Part shown: one piece after another, positions 33,559 to 46,593 of the stretch | Layout: each line of letters starts with the position of its first letter | Position numbering within the stretch: position 1 is the first letter of the stretch | Assembly: GCF_014851395.1 (NCBI RefSeq) | Contig: NW_024040040.1 | Coordinates: 14,435,403 to 14,499,402, forward strand | Direction of reading: 5' to 3' | DNA: 64,000 nt | DNA from: Micropterus salmoides | Taxonomy: Eukaryota; Chordata; Actinopteri; Centrarchiformes; Centrarchidae | Program-made: the position numbers and the translations under genes | Notes under the pieces: model-generated | What the model was told of the DNA's origin: nothing | The model's input: the letters and a program-made list of their open reading frames with translations, nothing else | The model's database searches: none

Positions 33559-36500
33559 TTTGAATATTATTAACAGAACATAATTGCTTTTACTACTTTC
33601 CTACGTCCAACTGCAATTCTGTTCACGTCTGTGCAAAAATCCAATAAAGAAATTTTGGATAATAAAAAGCTTACATGCAAGTGTTATAGGAAAGAACAGG
33701 CCAGGACATGTGGACATGTGTTGGTGTTCGTGGTCTTTCTTGGCCTCTTTATGGACTCTTTCTATGTTCTGGTTGATTGCTCTGAGAACTGATTTGAAAT
33801 GGATTGACAACAATTTTCACATCTCACTCTGGGTGTGCTTCATCTTCTCTTCTTATACTTTTTCTGCTTTCTACCTTCAAAAACTCGGGCAGGTGAGCTC
33901 ACTTCAGCTCGGCTGGATTTCTTGATGTTGCAGCAGGGTTACTTCTTTCTTATCTGGCTTGTCTCTGCTCCTTTTCCTCTGCATTACCTGACTCCTCCGC
34001 ACATCCACATCTTGACAGCTTTGCTCTGTAGTTCCCTATTTTGAATTTTAAGCAAGTCTCACACCTGTACCATCCACTGGCACTCCTGGCTTCTTTAAGA
34101 TGCTCGTGTCTCAGCTTCTTCTCTATCACTTGGATGAAGCAGTGAAATCTTGTGTACTCCTGTATTCACTAAAATTTGTTGCATTAATTTAAAAATACAA
34201 AGGCCAGTAGATAAAGCGCGTAAAACCTGGATACCAATTTGTACAAGATTTTAAAATGTAACTTTTAGAATTCAAACCACAGACTTCTCTTCCTCTCAAA
34301 TCACAGTAGGAATACTTTCAAATTTTCATTTTAATGGCGTCTGCCTCCTCAAGTGCTGCTATATGTGACAAAAGTCAGCACTCTGAACGGATCAGGGTGT
34401 CTTGCGCGCGGTCAACCATGCAGACAGGAGAGAGTATTCAACACGAGGGACAGACAACATGTCGACAGTTCCAGCTGAGCTGCCATCGCTCTGATCAAAT
34501 GATTTTCAGTTGTGGATGGTGCTGTTGCTCCTCGGCGTTCACAGGACAGCAGAGCTGCCCTTCAACATGCTGCAGAGAGACATGACAGTGCAGTCTTGGC
34601 TGGAAGTTTTTTCTTGTTATGCTCATGGCTATAGTGCACTCAATCTACAAGGCTATGTATAGGCTGTAGCCCCCATCACAACAAAACGCAAAGGCCAGTT
34701 TTTAGGAGGAGTAAATCAATCAGCAGCATTTTCCAAAGCCAGGAGTAGACTACACAATGTCAGAATAATAATAATAATAATTGGGCAAGACAGTTTGTTC
34801 TTTTATCCAGTGTACTTTGTCATACCATGGCCCCAATAGCAAAACTATCATGTCATTAGGGCCATAGCTAACACTGATGAAACAAAGGTCATGTCCTCTG
34901 TAATATTTTGGGGAATTTGGGGAGTTCAAGACATCAAAAGGAATTTCCATTCTGTTAACACTTTAAACATGCTGAGATTTTTAAGCTAACATTACCTAAC
35001 TTGAGCCAACCAAATCACAAAATTACTATAAGTTTCACATGCTTTGCAGTTTACCTGTCCAATAGGTTGAAAGCTAACTCTGTGTCCATTTTGTCATTTT
35101 CAAAACAAAGCGGAGGTCTCTCCGTGACTCTAGCCTTTCTAACGTTGACTGTGTTTTCACCCGAAGTCGATTTGATTCTCGTTTGGCCTGACGGGTTCCA
35201 GCACATAAAAATTTATTGTTGGTTTTCATCCTTATGTGGAGTTTGGGATGTGCTGGAAGTCTGTCGTTTTATGGTCTTAGCGGACTCGATGTTGTTAGCT
35301 GCGCAGTTGTTGCTGTGCAGAAGGCAAAAGGCTTGGGAGCGCGCATGCAGTCACAGCCAATGGATTTCCCGGAAAATCTGAGTCTTCGCATAGGATTAGG
35401 CATACTGGCCGTCAGAGCTAACAGAAAAACCCTGCAAGTGTATCGGTTTTATGTGAGGTTACAACCCCTTCATACACAGGCCATAAAAAAGTTATTCATT
35501 TAATTAAAATAACTACACAGAGCCCCTTTAAAATGTAACTGACTAAATAAATGAAAGAGATTTAATGTCCACAGAACTTCATACCTGGCAGTGCAGGAAA
35601 ACAAAATTTAGCCCCCAACACACAATACTGAAAAAACAGACAGTTTGTTCTGCATTGCAATGCTTGGTTAGATCTTCCTCTCTATGCCATTGATTTGTTG
35701 TTAAGGAGCTCAAATGTGCTCAGGGGTGTCAGAGCTCAACAGCTAGCCAATCAGAGCACCTGTTGCTGCTGTCCAAGTTGGACTTTATTTAAATTAGATG
35801 GCACACCGCTTACATGTCTTTAAGTTAGAGAGAAGTGTCTCTAAAGTTATACAATTGATCATGACAGGGAATTACTTGTTTGTAAATATGAGTTTTTGTG
35901 TAATTTAAAAGCTGATTCATTGAATAAATGTGTAATAGCTTTTACATATTAATAAGTTGTATCAATGTATAAATTTAACACTGAACAAGTCCAGGTTATG
36001 TTCAACACCTTTGAAAATGCTCAAGTCATTAAGAGATGGATCAGTCTGAAACATCTAAAGATACTAATTATTATTCCTTTCAAAACCTCTTCCTTCTCTA
36101 CTGAAATCGTACTGCCTGCCTTTAGAAGGGGTACTGTGTGATATTTTCACTGCCTTTGCCCCCATAGCTGCCCTATACCTGCCTGTGGTTTATCAACCTC
36201 AGGCATGTGCTCACGTGGGAATGACGCAGCTCCACTGTTTAAATATTCCAGAGTAAAGTGCATGAGACAAATCATCTTCTGAACTCTCCAGGTGTAATAC
36301 CTTCAAAAAGGTCATGAAAACAACTGGTGGAGGAGGCGCTGGTGACGGCTTGAAAATGTAAATTTTGTCTCAAAAGTATTTTTATACACACTGAGCCTTT
36401 GAATGTCTCCACACTGCACAAAAAGGCCAAGTGTGTTGAATTTGCACTCATACCAAAAAATCCTCAGGTATCTGAATAACTTAATTCAGTAAATAACAGA

Positions 36501-37454
36501 TAATTCAATAAACATGCCACAACAATTTCACTTAGATGTTCAAAATAAAACTTTGGGTGCTCAGCAACTTTCCTGATAATTGGTTTATTAGATTATGACA
36601 CAGCTGTCAGCCTGTCTTTTTTATTGTATCACTATTGGAATAAAGATCTTTATTTGACAGAATTGTAATGCTCATACATCATAAATAGCATCAAGTATAT
36701 TTAGCTAACCTGTGTGCACTTTGCCTGAGGGTGCTGCATAAGGAAAGGTCACGCAGTGTCCAAAATAAAAATTGTTTATCCTCTGAGGAGCATAAATATC
36801 CTGAGTGAATTGCAGAGAACTGTATCCTCACTGGCACTAAAGGAAAGGTCAAAGGTCACTAAATCCCCACTAGCTGAAATATATCCATACCAATGTTCAT
36901 GAAATTCTAGTAAAGATCTTTTTTAAATATCCTGAAGTGGACCAAAGTGCTGGATGAACAAACAGCTGACCGGCATCACCATCTGTAAACTTCAAGTTAA
37001 ACCGGTGCGATTTCAGTTATTGAGTGTGGCTGATATTTATTCAGCCTAGATGGTCAAATTGGTTGATCGACACATTAAAGGACGAGCAAAGAATAGTTTA
37101 TTAGCGCACTTGTATTCATACCCATGCACAAGAGTTCTGCCGTCAGTCATGAGGCCTGATGGGAGAAGCTGTCTGCAGGCTGGAAATGCCTCTTCTGTTG
37201 ACAGACAGCAAAAACAGAGAGCCAGATCGACAGACAGAAGGACATGGGGGGTTGGGTGTTGTTAATGGTTGATGAATTTACTGCAGCGTTTTCATATATT
37301 AGGTAATGAAAACAAGACAGGATGTCATCATTATTCTTCTAATATATAGTCCAATGTGGCCTGTATAGATGACATTATAATATCATTTGTACATGTAATG
37401 CAACATAAGGTCACTTTTAGAAAATAGCTGGGAATAAGCAGACTCAGCTGCACT

Positions 37455-37605
37455 TTGTATGTAGTGCTAATTAGTAAATGTTAGCATGTAGACATGTAAA
37501 CAACGTGGGGAACATGGGAACATAACATATTAACTTGTCATTGTGTATGTATGTTAGCATGCTGACGTTAGCATTTAGCTCAAAGCTGCTGGGGCCTATG
37601 TACAT
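37455..37605. repeat. Common teleost repeat fragment (TTAGCATGCTGACGTTAGC type)
   Basis: Includes GTTAGCATGCTGACGTTAGC followed by ATTTAGCTCAAAGCTGCTG, a repeat phrase found many times in percomorph genomes. The fragment is short, with unresolved ends. Confidence 0.45.
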
Positions 37606-39895
37606 GCAAGTGTGACCGCTGTTAAGGTAGCATTTTATGAATAGATGCTTTTGATGTAAACTTAAGTACCAAAACACAGAATTTAAAATAAAGAAAACAC
37701 AGCAAAGAAGTAATTTAACATTGCAAGTTAGCAACGCTCAAAGACAATATTAGCTATGAGGCAGAAAAGATACAATAATGACATAATACAATGACCTGAA
37801 AAACGTAATTGTCAACCACGAGAGTTACTGCAACATTACTCAATCAGCATTTTAGCTTGTAAAAAGTCCTATGTATTCATCTAGAAAAAGACAGGTCAAT
37901 ATAGTTTTAATACCCAGACATTTTCCCTATTACACGGCATGAACACATATGAAACATCAGTCTGTAAATCAGAAGTAACAGTGCTGGGTTTAATTGAAGT
38001 GGTACACTGTTATTGTACATTTACTGTAAAAGGCCACTGGATGCCTCTCTAATGACTTCATTTAATTATGCCAATGTCTTAAAATTAACATAGCAGGGAT
38101 TTATTGATTGGACTTTAAATTTAAGACAAGTGTAGGCAACCTGCTAATTCATTGCCTCCCATCTGGTTAGTGGTGCAGACACACGCCCTGATTCATCTCT
38201 TGATCTTGACAACAGTTTAACAGAGAGGTTAAAAAAGAGAGCAGGTTAACAAAGTTTATTTCTTTCTCCCCCCTACAATTTAAAGTAATTGCCGTAACAG
38301 CTGCCGTCACACACCTGGACAATTACCTGCTGCGAGTGCTGAAATGGCTGAGTGGCGTTAGCACCCACGGGTGAAATTGCTGGAAGGCCAGACGTGTCTC
38401 ACACTATGAACAACTGACAAAACTGTCTGACTCATCAGGCTAAAAAGCTTTTCCTATAAAAAGGTTTATTGTGTGAACAAACGAACTGTTCTAAAGGAGG
38501 ACAAAACAGCTTTTATTCTGAAGATAATGCTTTTCTAGATGTGCATCTGCAAGTAAAGAATGTATTGATTTTTCTATTTGAACATCTTCCTCTGCATGTG
38601 ACACACGCTCACATGCACACACACCAATCAAATGTTCTGCTCCATTGCCAGTTACCAAGGTCACCAAACCTGCACACCTACTGCTGCCTAAAAGCAACGA
38701 AAAACACTTTATTTTTTCTTTGCTCTTTGTGCTGCAGTCGGGCATTGATCTCTCTGTCTGGCTGACACTCTCTCTCTCTGCTCCAGTCCTTTTCCCCCCT
38801 TCCGTAACCACAAAGAGGTAGACAGAAATAAAGCGGCCTATTCTCAGAAATCTCCAAGGAAAGTGCTCTCTCTTTCTCTCTCAAACCATGGAGCTGTGAC
38901 TTCAAAGCCACTCTCTAAAAATGGGGGATAAAACCGCTCGATATGGCTCCTACCCGGCGTAGTGGCGTTGTTTTGTGAAGGAACCAACATGCTGCGTTAC
39001 CTGTCAGGACCAAAAAGGTGGTTCATTTGACCCAGCTGTGGCTTATTCTTCTTCTTTTCCATTCACACGAATGGTCTTCTATTTCCAGCCAACCAACAAA
39101 ATATGAACTGTTCCCAGATGTTTCACTGGTGATTTTAACTCAAGTTCTTCACAAAAGGTACCACAGAGAGCCCAACCCTGATTTTCAACCTTTGAAACTG
39201 AGGCAACGTGCTCTTTCATTCATACATTTTCTTCATTTCAGCCTTCAAACTGTAAATGTCTCACAGTTTCACACCATTTCAATTCCACAGCTTTAAACAT
39301 TTGTGTCAATAACAGTACTTTTATTCAACCATAAATGAAGCAGCAAGTGTTTATTATATGTGGTTATAGTATCATTTGCATCTCTAGTGCAGCACAGAAC
39401 ATATATAAATACGAGTATATAGCCACATGAGTATGAACACAAAACTGCTGTGCTTCTGTTAGCACTCAGTAATGGAAAAAGCAACAACATTGGACATCAG
39501 ATTTATCAATCAATTTTAGTCCTAAATGAATTAAAACGCGACTGTAAAATCTGGTCTCTCCCTTTCAGTCCTCTCTATCCTGCTACAGTTACAGTCTGGA
39601 CAAGCCACAGCCGCTGAACTGGCCTCTTCTGACGAGTTTAACTCATTGGGCATGTGGAAAAATTCTTAAATATTAAATAAACAAGGATATTGATTTTCAA
39701 AAACACATCATGTTTATCTAGAAACATGGAGATGAAGTTGTAGTTTTAGTCATTTACGTTATTGCAAATATCAGTTTGAAATAAAATAAAGCTTTATTAC
39801 ATAAAAATTCTAAACATATATCTATTTTACTGTGGATTTTAAAATTTAAAACCTAAAACTCCAAGACAGAACTACAAATAAAAACAGTGGATCAC

Positions 39896-39950
39896 TCATG
39901 CAGACAAAAATATATTAAATATATTATTTAATATATTTTTGTCTGCATGA
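39896..39950. repeat. Perfect palindrome: 25-bp arms, 5-base loop
   Basis: The arm at 39896-39920 starts TCATGCAGACAAAAATATAT. It is exactly complementary to 39926-39950, with loop ATATT at 39921-39925. The stem is AT-rich. The absence of any mismatch suggests either recent origin, constraint or gene conversion between the arms. It does not match a microRNA I recognise. Confidence 0.9.
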
Positions 39951-42900
39951 TTTTCCAGGTGTTATGAATGCATAAATGAAGCACGGACTGTGACTAACAC
40001 ACAGTGTAGACTGTTTCAGCCTCTTATTAGTGCGGTAAGAGCTGATGAGGCAGCTAAATAATAGAAGACTTGAATATCCCAAATGATAATAGGATATTGG
40101 TATCTGTTTGTCAGATGAAAACCAGCCAGGGAAATCATATTCATATGAAATACAATATTTATGAGTTCTGATATTGAAGGCTTCCTTCTAACTTCAATAT
40201 TAAACCTGGTGAGATGCCCTTCAAAATCTTGTAATAATCCACTCCTCCTTTTTTCTGTTCTCCTCATCCATCTGTCTAATAATATCACTTACACAAAGAT
40301 GTCCAAACACAACGCAGATGCAAACTCTCACAGTTTTGCAGTTTGAAGGAACATTTCCTCAGTTTTCCTGCTATCAACATATGTGCAATAAAATGTTACG
40401 GCTGTCGCTAAACTTTGCCATAACACAATTAAACGTCCTCTAGTAAGGTGCTGCGTTAGCCAATGAAATACGTTCAAGTGCATGTCTGGTAGATTACTTT
40501 GAAGTAACAGCTAACCTCAGAGATGTGATATGGAGTGTGAGACATTGTGGCATTCGAATGTAACAATTGTTTTTGATGTTTGTGCAGTATTAACCTTTTT
40601 AAATTCCAAAGTCCTCCCAACTAATTTACAACACATGTTGTCATTACCTTCCAACTTGGCGCATTTGAACGTTTGCTTCCATTACTTTACTTTTGATAAA
40701 AATTGCACATACAGTATGTTTGCAACGTTTGGTCAGGTTTAGGCACACTATGTCACACAGTCTGTTTAAGATATTTAGACACAAGCCTCTGAACACCCAA
40801 GGTTTATCACTAATCTAGATGTTAGAGGATGCACTCAGTAATCCCCAAAATGTCCTCCCAGCTCACTGTAGATGCTTTGAAAGTCGGGTTCACTACTGAA
40901 CTGAGTCTCAGAAGGGATGAATGCTCAAGCAATGGTAAAAAGATCCATCAACACGCAACTACGTTCTGCCATTTTGAGCACTTTTAGAGCAGACTGAGCA
41001 GCTGTGAGTTGGTCAAGTTAAGATGATGCTCTTTGTTAAAAATATGTAAATGTATAAAAGAAGTGGACGTGACCGTGACATCCCCTATTAGTTTGTGGAC
41101 TAATGTTCTGAAGCTTTGAGTTTGGCCTTTTGGCTGTCGCCACCTTGTGTTTTTTTGGAACCAAAAGTGACAATATTCCAATGAGAGGGTGAAGCTAGCT
41201 AGCTTGGTTAGTAAGGTGCATTCATAATTCATGTTAACTGTTATATTAATTGCTAGATGCTGATTTTGGCTAGAAAAGTCTTCAAACTAAATGTACTTAG
41301 TAGACAAAAATTTGAGCTGACTAATAAAAGTGTCTTTCAGTACAAGTGAATGCTGAACAAGACGTTTTTAAGCAACCAAAATATTAAAATTAGGGAATGT
41401 TAAAACTTTAATGAATTGAAAACACACTGTGAAAGCTTCAGTTCTTTGACAAAAACACAGACAGCACCCAAAAACAGGTTCACACTTAGTTAATGTGCAC
41501 AGTGCAGTAGGTACGATTTGCGACAGGTCACAATCACAAGGTAGCCCCGCCCTAAAGCATAACCCGCTTCATCGTCTATTTTACTTTAAATGGGACCATA
41601 ATTTACTAAATGAACATCATGCTGTATTGAAGAAGACTTAAAATTAGCTATTGAGACCATAAACACATTAGGAAAGTGTTTACTGAGGTAATAAATCAGG
41701 TGAGAAGTCGTCATTTCAACACAATCTGACTTTTTTTGCAACCAGAGGAGTCACCCCTGCTGGCCATAAGAAAGAATGCAGGTTTAAGGCAGACCTGAAG
41801 GTTTCCGCTTGGTTAAGCCATTAAGTGACACAGCGGTTTGAAGTGGACGTGATTACTGTGATAACCGCCTCATGACTTATGGCTTCCCAATGTGCAAAAT
41901 ACCGAGGACATCTTAATTTAAAGGAAATTCCATTTTTAATCACATTCCCTGCATTAGTGTACAGTAAAACAATATTTTATAAGGCAAGATTTTTTAGGCT
42001 ATCTCTTTCTGTTCTGCACATCTCTCCCCGTATTTCTCAGTCCACTGGTCCTCATTTGCATGACAGTATTTCCAAAGCAGCGAGACAAAGGCTCTCCCTT
42101 TCTTTAAATTTGTTCTTTATTGTCTCGTTCAGTGCAGCTCAGATAATAAAATTTCATCAAAGCCATCAAAGTGTGACACCACATTTGATCACATTTACTA
42201 AACAATACTCATTATGATGCTTTGAAGTCATGTGAAAAACTTCACAATTCCAATTAAAATCAAATTTTCTTAACCCTGAATTCAATTATTAGATGTAATG
42301 CGAATGGGGTCACTTGCTGTGAGGAAGCCAGAGGAGAATTATTGCCCAACTCTGCAGCTCTATGAGTTTTAGCCTGTTTTAGCTCATTTTGTTGTTCTGG
42401 TTTTACAGCAAACTGCTGCTTTGGTTCACCGCTATTAAGCTAAGCAGAGAGTGAATCTGAAATTAGACATTCATCAGGTGGATAAAAGCAGAAGTCCAAA
42501 AAAGAAATTGTCTCACCAGAAAACCAGCAGTATCGCCAAAATAAAATAATGCAACAAGAGGAGAATAAAAGGTATTATAAAGAATTAAAGATGTTTTCAT
42601 TGATTTTCTGTCAAAGCAGAGCTGAAAACAAAACACTGGCATATTATGATTTTATAAAGTGTTTGCTTTTACCAGTTCACACATCCAGCAGACACAAAAC
42701 AACATTAACAATCATTTGGAGTAATTTTTAAAGTCATATATTTTGCCCATTAGCAGGTAAATGTTCCACTGTGAACCCCAGCTAGTTACTAACTTTGTCT
42801 GTCTGTTTGGTAGCTGGTCAGGTAGTGTACAGCTGGCTGCTCCTGGAAACGAGTGGCAAGAGTGAATCAAAACATTAAAGTTGCGGGCTGTAAAACCAAA

Positions 42901-44924
42901 ACAATTAACTGAAAGACGCTAAAAACACTTCATAGAGTTGAGGGTAAACTGCAGACTATAATACTGATAACTGCAGCTTAAAGTTCGAAGCGCTTTCTAA
43001 AGAAGCCTGAAAGATGCCTGTCAAACACTAATCAATCAAATTTTCCTCTCTCCAAGCTGGAGGAGATGGATTTGTTTCTTCAGTGCACGCACTCATAAAC
43101 ACACTAAGGCACTCCTTCCCTCTCCTTTCAGCTGTGATGCTTTCTTGGTTGCCATGGCAGCCAACGAGTATCTCTGGTACCAGGCAGAAATGGGCTCTGA
43201 TTGGTTAATCAGTATTCAGACAGCGCGTTTGCTTAGCTGGATGCTGCTCTGCCCTACTCTGCGTGTTTGTGTGTGTGCCCATCAAATGTCACTTATCAAC
43301 TATAAGTGACTGTATAAATGATTCCCTTCTCTCCTCCTGCCTTCACATTCCTCTTTCTTCCCTTTTGTTATGAAGAAGAGTGAAGGAGGAATGACAAACA
43401 GAGGGAGGGTAATGATGAGAGAAGTAGAAGAAGAATGGAAGGGGATGGGGAGAGGAAAAGAGAGGCAAACGGAAGAGTGGGTCGGAGACAGTATGACCTC
43501 TGACCTTCAGCTATATTGTTCAAGAGTAAGTCAAAGGAGGTTTCTGTTCCTGATTTTTTAATCTAATGAATAATCTGGATAACATTTCATACAAATATGC
43601 ATCAATAAATTGTGTTTCTAGTGAGAACACACATTATTTGATCACCATCCTGGGTTTCGGCGGAGACTTTTAGTGTCTCATAATAATCTCGACCACTGAA
43701 TTTCTTTCTTTCTTTTTTTTACACAAGTCAAATAACGATAGTGAGACATAGAAGCAGCACTTAAAAATTAATGAGAGGTTTGATCTGAATCTTTCACAGT
43801 GATTGACAGCAGTCTGGCTGCCATGGGGATTTAATGAAACAGCCTAACATAAAGCTACTGTTGTGTGAAAACCTCATATTGCTGCTCTTTTCATTTTTCA
43901 CCTTCAATTAAAGGATCACATGCTCATCTAAGGGCCAAGGAAAATTCCTGTCACATGTTGGTTGCTGAGACCATGTATAAGCACTGCTGGATAATTGTAA
44001 AAAAAACAACAACATAAAAACCACAGGGGTAAAGCTACGCACTGCTCTGCTTTATTTAGTTTCAGCTGTTGACAAGAGATACAAGGTTTTCACGTGACAG
44101 CAGCAGTGAGGGACACTGCGGCTTGAAGTGGCCATGATTACTATGAAAACCATCTATGACGCATGCCTTTGTGCGCATATAAGTGTGTGTGTGCGTGCAA
44201 GTAAGTGTCTGTTTGCAAGTGTGTGTGCATGTGTGCGCATGTACTGGAGTGCCTGTTGTCTTTGATGATAATGAGGCAGACAGAAACAGGCTCTCAAGTG
44301 AGCCCTCAATGCCACCTCAAACACATCGCTTCAGCATGGGCATACTATATGTGTGTGTGTGTGTGTGTGCGCGCGTGGGTTTGTGGCAGATAAGAGACCA
44401 AAAATCCCAAGTCGATGCTGTTTTAATGAAATTAATCAGAAAGACGGGAAATCGAAACATTTTGTGCTTCGTGATAACAAAATGTCATTTTGCTTTCCGG
44501 CTATAATTGGCTGCTTTTTAATAAGAGATTACTGTTCAACCATTTGTGCTTTGTGCATAATGGAGTTTTAGTTTAGCTGGTGGCCAGAGTGATCTCATTG
44601 GTTAGGAGCCAAACAGGGCCATAAAATACACATGTTAGGTGTCCACATTTCACCAGCAGGATGCTGCCCCCCTATGATTTTTATTTGGACATTTTCACCT
44701 TTAATGGACAGTTAACATTGAAGGGCAGACAGGAAACATCATCGAGGACATAACAAAAGAGATTCCAATCTTAAGGGACTTCCTGGTTTAATAAAGGTTA
44801 AATAAAAATAAAATAACCTCAGTGCCTTCAATGAAAAAAACCCCAACAAATCTGTCTTACAAGATAGGTAGAGAAGTGGTAAATCTGAATAACCATATCT
44901 TTTCCTGAGATAGTAGAGAGTAAG

Positions 44925-45900
44925 TAAGTAAGTAAGTAAAATTCTATTTATATAGCACCTTTATTTTCAACACAGGATACAAAGTGCTGTAAATATTATG
45001 AAGCAAAGACGCAAGAGAAAAACATTTAGAAGGTCCAGTGTAGAGTAACATGTTACAAAAGTAACGCAATTAAAGTAATGTATTGCTTTTTGCTGTAACA
45101 CAGTAATATAACGCAATAGTAAAAAAATTGCTAATTTTATACCTGTTACAATCTATGGATATGACTGCATCAGTAGAACCTTCCTATCCAGGCACATCTT
45201 ACTATCGGAATAATGCGAGCATTAAATAGCAGTTAAAGTAACTCAAAAGTTATGTAAAAGTAGTGTAAAACATTACAATTCAGAGACAATAATATTGAAT
45301 ATTGTAATAGGTATAACTAATTACTCTCAAATGGCAGTATTTTGGAAGTAACTTGCCCAACACTGAGAAGGTCATCCACAGACACATACAAACGCAACAC
45401 GCAAACGACCACAGGAAGCATTCAACGACTCAGCTGATCTGATGGGAGGAGGGAGATCGTTACAGAGTCTGGGTGCAAGGACAGAAAAGAACGGTTGCCT
45501 TTTGTTTTACATCTGGCCCGCGGTATAGCCAACACATTTTGGTTGGAAGACCTAAGAGCACGCTCTGTGGTGTGTGGGCTTAGTAGCTCTGAGATGTAGG
45601 CAGGAGCTAAGCCATGTAGGTCCTTATAAGTGATAAAAGCCTAGGTTGCATTCTGAAAAAGCTGTACAGCCGTGCCAGTTTGACAAAGGCAAGGGAAAAG
45701 GGCATTACAGAAGTTGAGATGGGAGAAAATGAAGGCATGAATGATGTGTTCTAAGCCAGAAGCAGATAGTAATGGTCTGATTTCCGCAAAAAACATGATT
45801 GAACCAATTTGTTGACATGGTTTTCAAATGAGGGTCAAATATAACGCTAAGATTTCTAGTTCGAGTTTGTTTGACATAGGAGGAAACAGGTTAATATTGA
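44925..45900. repeat. Older interspersed repeat interrupted by a hAT-like element
   Basis: It starts with a (GTAA)n stretch and the phrase ATTCTATTTATATAGCACC, a very common fish repeat start. It continues after the insertion with GGGAGGAGGGAGATCGTTAC and GCCATGTAGGTCCTTATAAG, phrases of the same recurrent family. The right boundary is approximate. The class is not resolved. Confidence 0.5.
45036..45365. mobile_element. hAT-like MITE with perfect 8-bp target duplication
   Basis: It begins CAGTGTAGAGTAAC and ends GTAACTTGCCCAACACTG, a variant of the CAGTGTTGGGCAAGTTAC termini seen in abundant fish hAT elements. AGAAGGTC flanks it at 45028-45035 and 45366-45373. The interior repeats GTAACGCAATTAAAG-like phrases and is non-coding. 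The left terminus has diverged from the right. Confidence 0.82.
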
Positions 45901-46069
45901 TTTTAAAGTCCAGCGTCCCTGAAGCCCCCCAAAATTGGTACATTTCATCTTGTGAGAACAACGTATAATTTTTGACAAAACAATCCAAACTCAGAACCCT
46001 CTTGTCAGCTTTTTTCTTGACCTTTCAATCGTATCAAACGGATATCAGCAGATGCCGTTTGTTCAGTTG

Positions 46070-46345
46070 CCATCTATCGTCAACCACTTATCCTGCGCCC
46101 AGGGTTGTGGGGGGCTGGAGCCAATCCCAGCTGACATCAGGCGAAAGATGGGGTACACCCTAGACAGGTCGCCAATCCACACATAGACAAACAACCAGTC
46201 ACACTCACACCTAAGGACAATTTAGGGTCACCAATCAACCTAGTCCGCATGTTTTTGGACGGTGGGAGGAAGCCGGAGAACCTGGAGAGAACCCACGCAG
46301 ACAAGGGGAGAACATGCAAACTCCACAGCACCACTGCGCTGCCCT
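46070..46345 (-). mobile_element. L2-type LINE 3' end, 5'-truncated
   Basis: Read on the minus strand, it ends with the same tail as the copy at 3264-3372 (GGATAAGTGGTTGACGATAG). Before the tail is the conserved phrase complementary to GGGAGGAAGCCGGAGAACC and AGAACATGCAAACTCCAC, characteristic of fish L2/Maui elements. Direct repeats GTTTGTTCAGTTG (46057-46069) and GTTTCTTCAGTTG (46346-46358), 12 of 13 bases identical, mark the target duplication. Confidence 0.8.
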
Positions 46346-46505
46346 GTTTCTTCAGTTGTCACGCGGGATTGTTTTGTGAAACTATTTCCAAGGTCAAGAG
46401 TGAAATGTAATGCTAAACCTTCAGGTGAGCAGGGGTTTCTGGCACAAACTCACCCACTTCCAAAGTGCATGGAGGCGGGAAAAAAGCCTAAAGATGCCGA
46501 AACTA

Positions 46506-46593
46506 CAGCAACACTTGTAGTATATACAACACTTTATTGTTAGACTCTTCATCAGGGTCATCTATTTACTTCTGTATACTACAAGTGTTGCTG
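46506..46593. repeat. Short inverted repeat, 19-bp perfect arms
   Basis: CAGCAACACTTGTAGTATA at 46506-46524 is exactly complementary to 46575-46593, with about 50 bases between. The total length (88 bp) is small for a MITE. It could be a foldback remnant or the two ends of a deleted element. Confidence 0.8.

Noticed and set aside
34334..34585. An 83-codon, Ser/Cys-rich open frame
   Set aside because: Composition looks like chance reading of non-coding DNA; no domain, no splice signals and no neighbour context.
35040..35525. CpG-containing patch with overlapping open frames, possibly a gene or CpG island
   Set aside because: The frames overlap in different phases without motifs. Phrases such as AAAGCGGAGGTCTCTCCGTG look like a dispersed fish repeat, but I could not define its ends.
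43370..43561. A 63-codon, Glu/Arg/Lys-rich open frame
   Set aside because: It is a purine-rich low-complexity stretch (AGAGG-type repeats), not a protein family.
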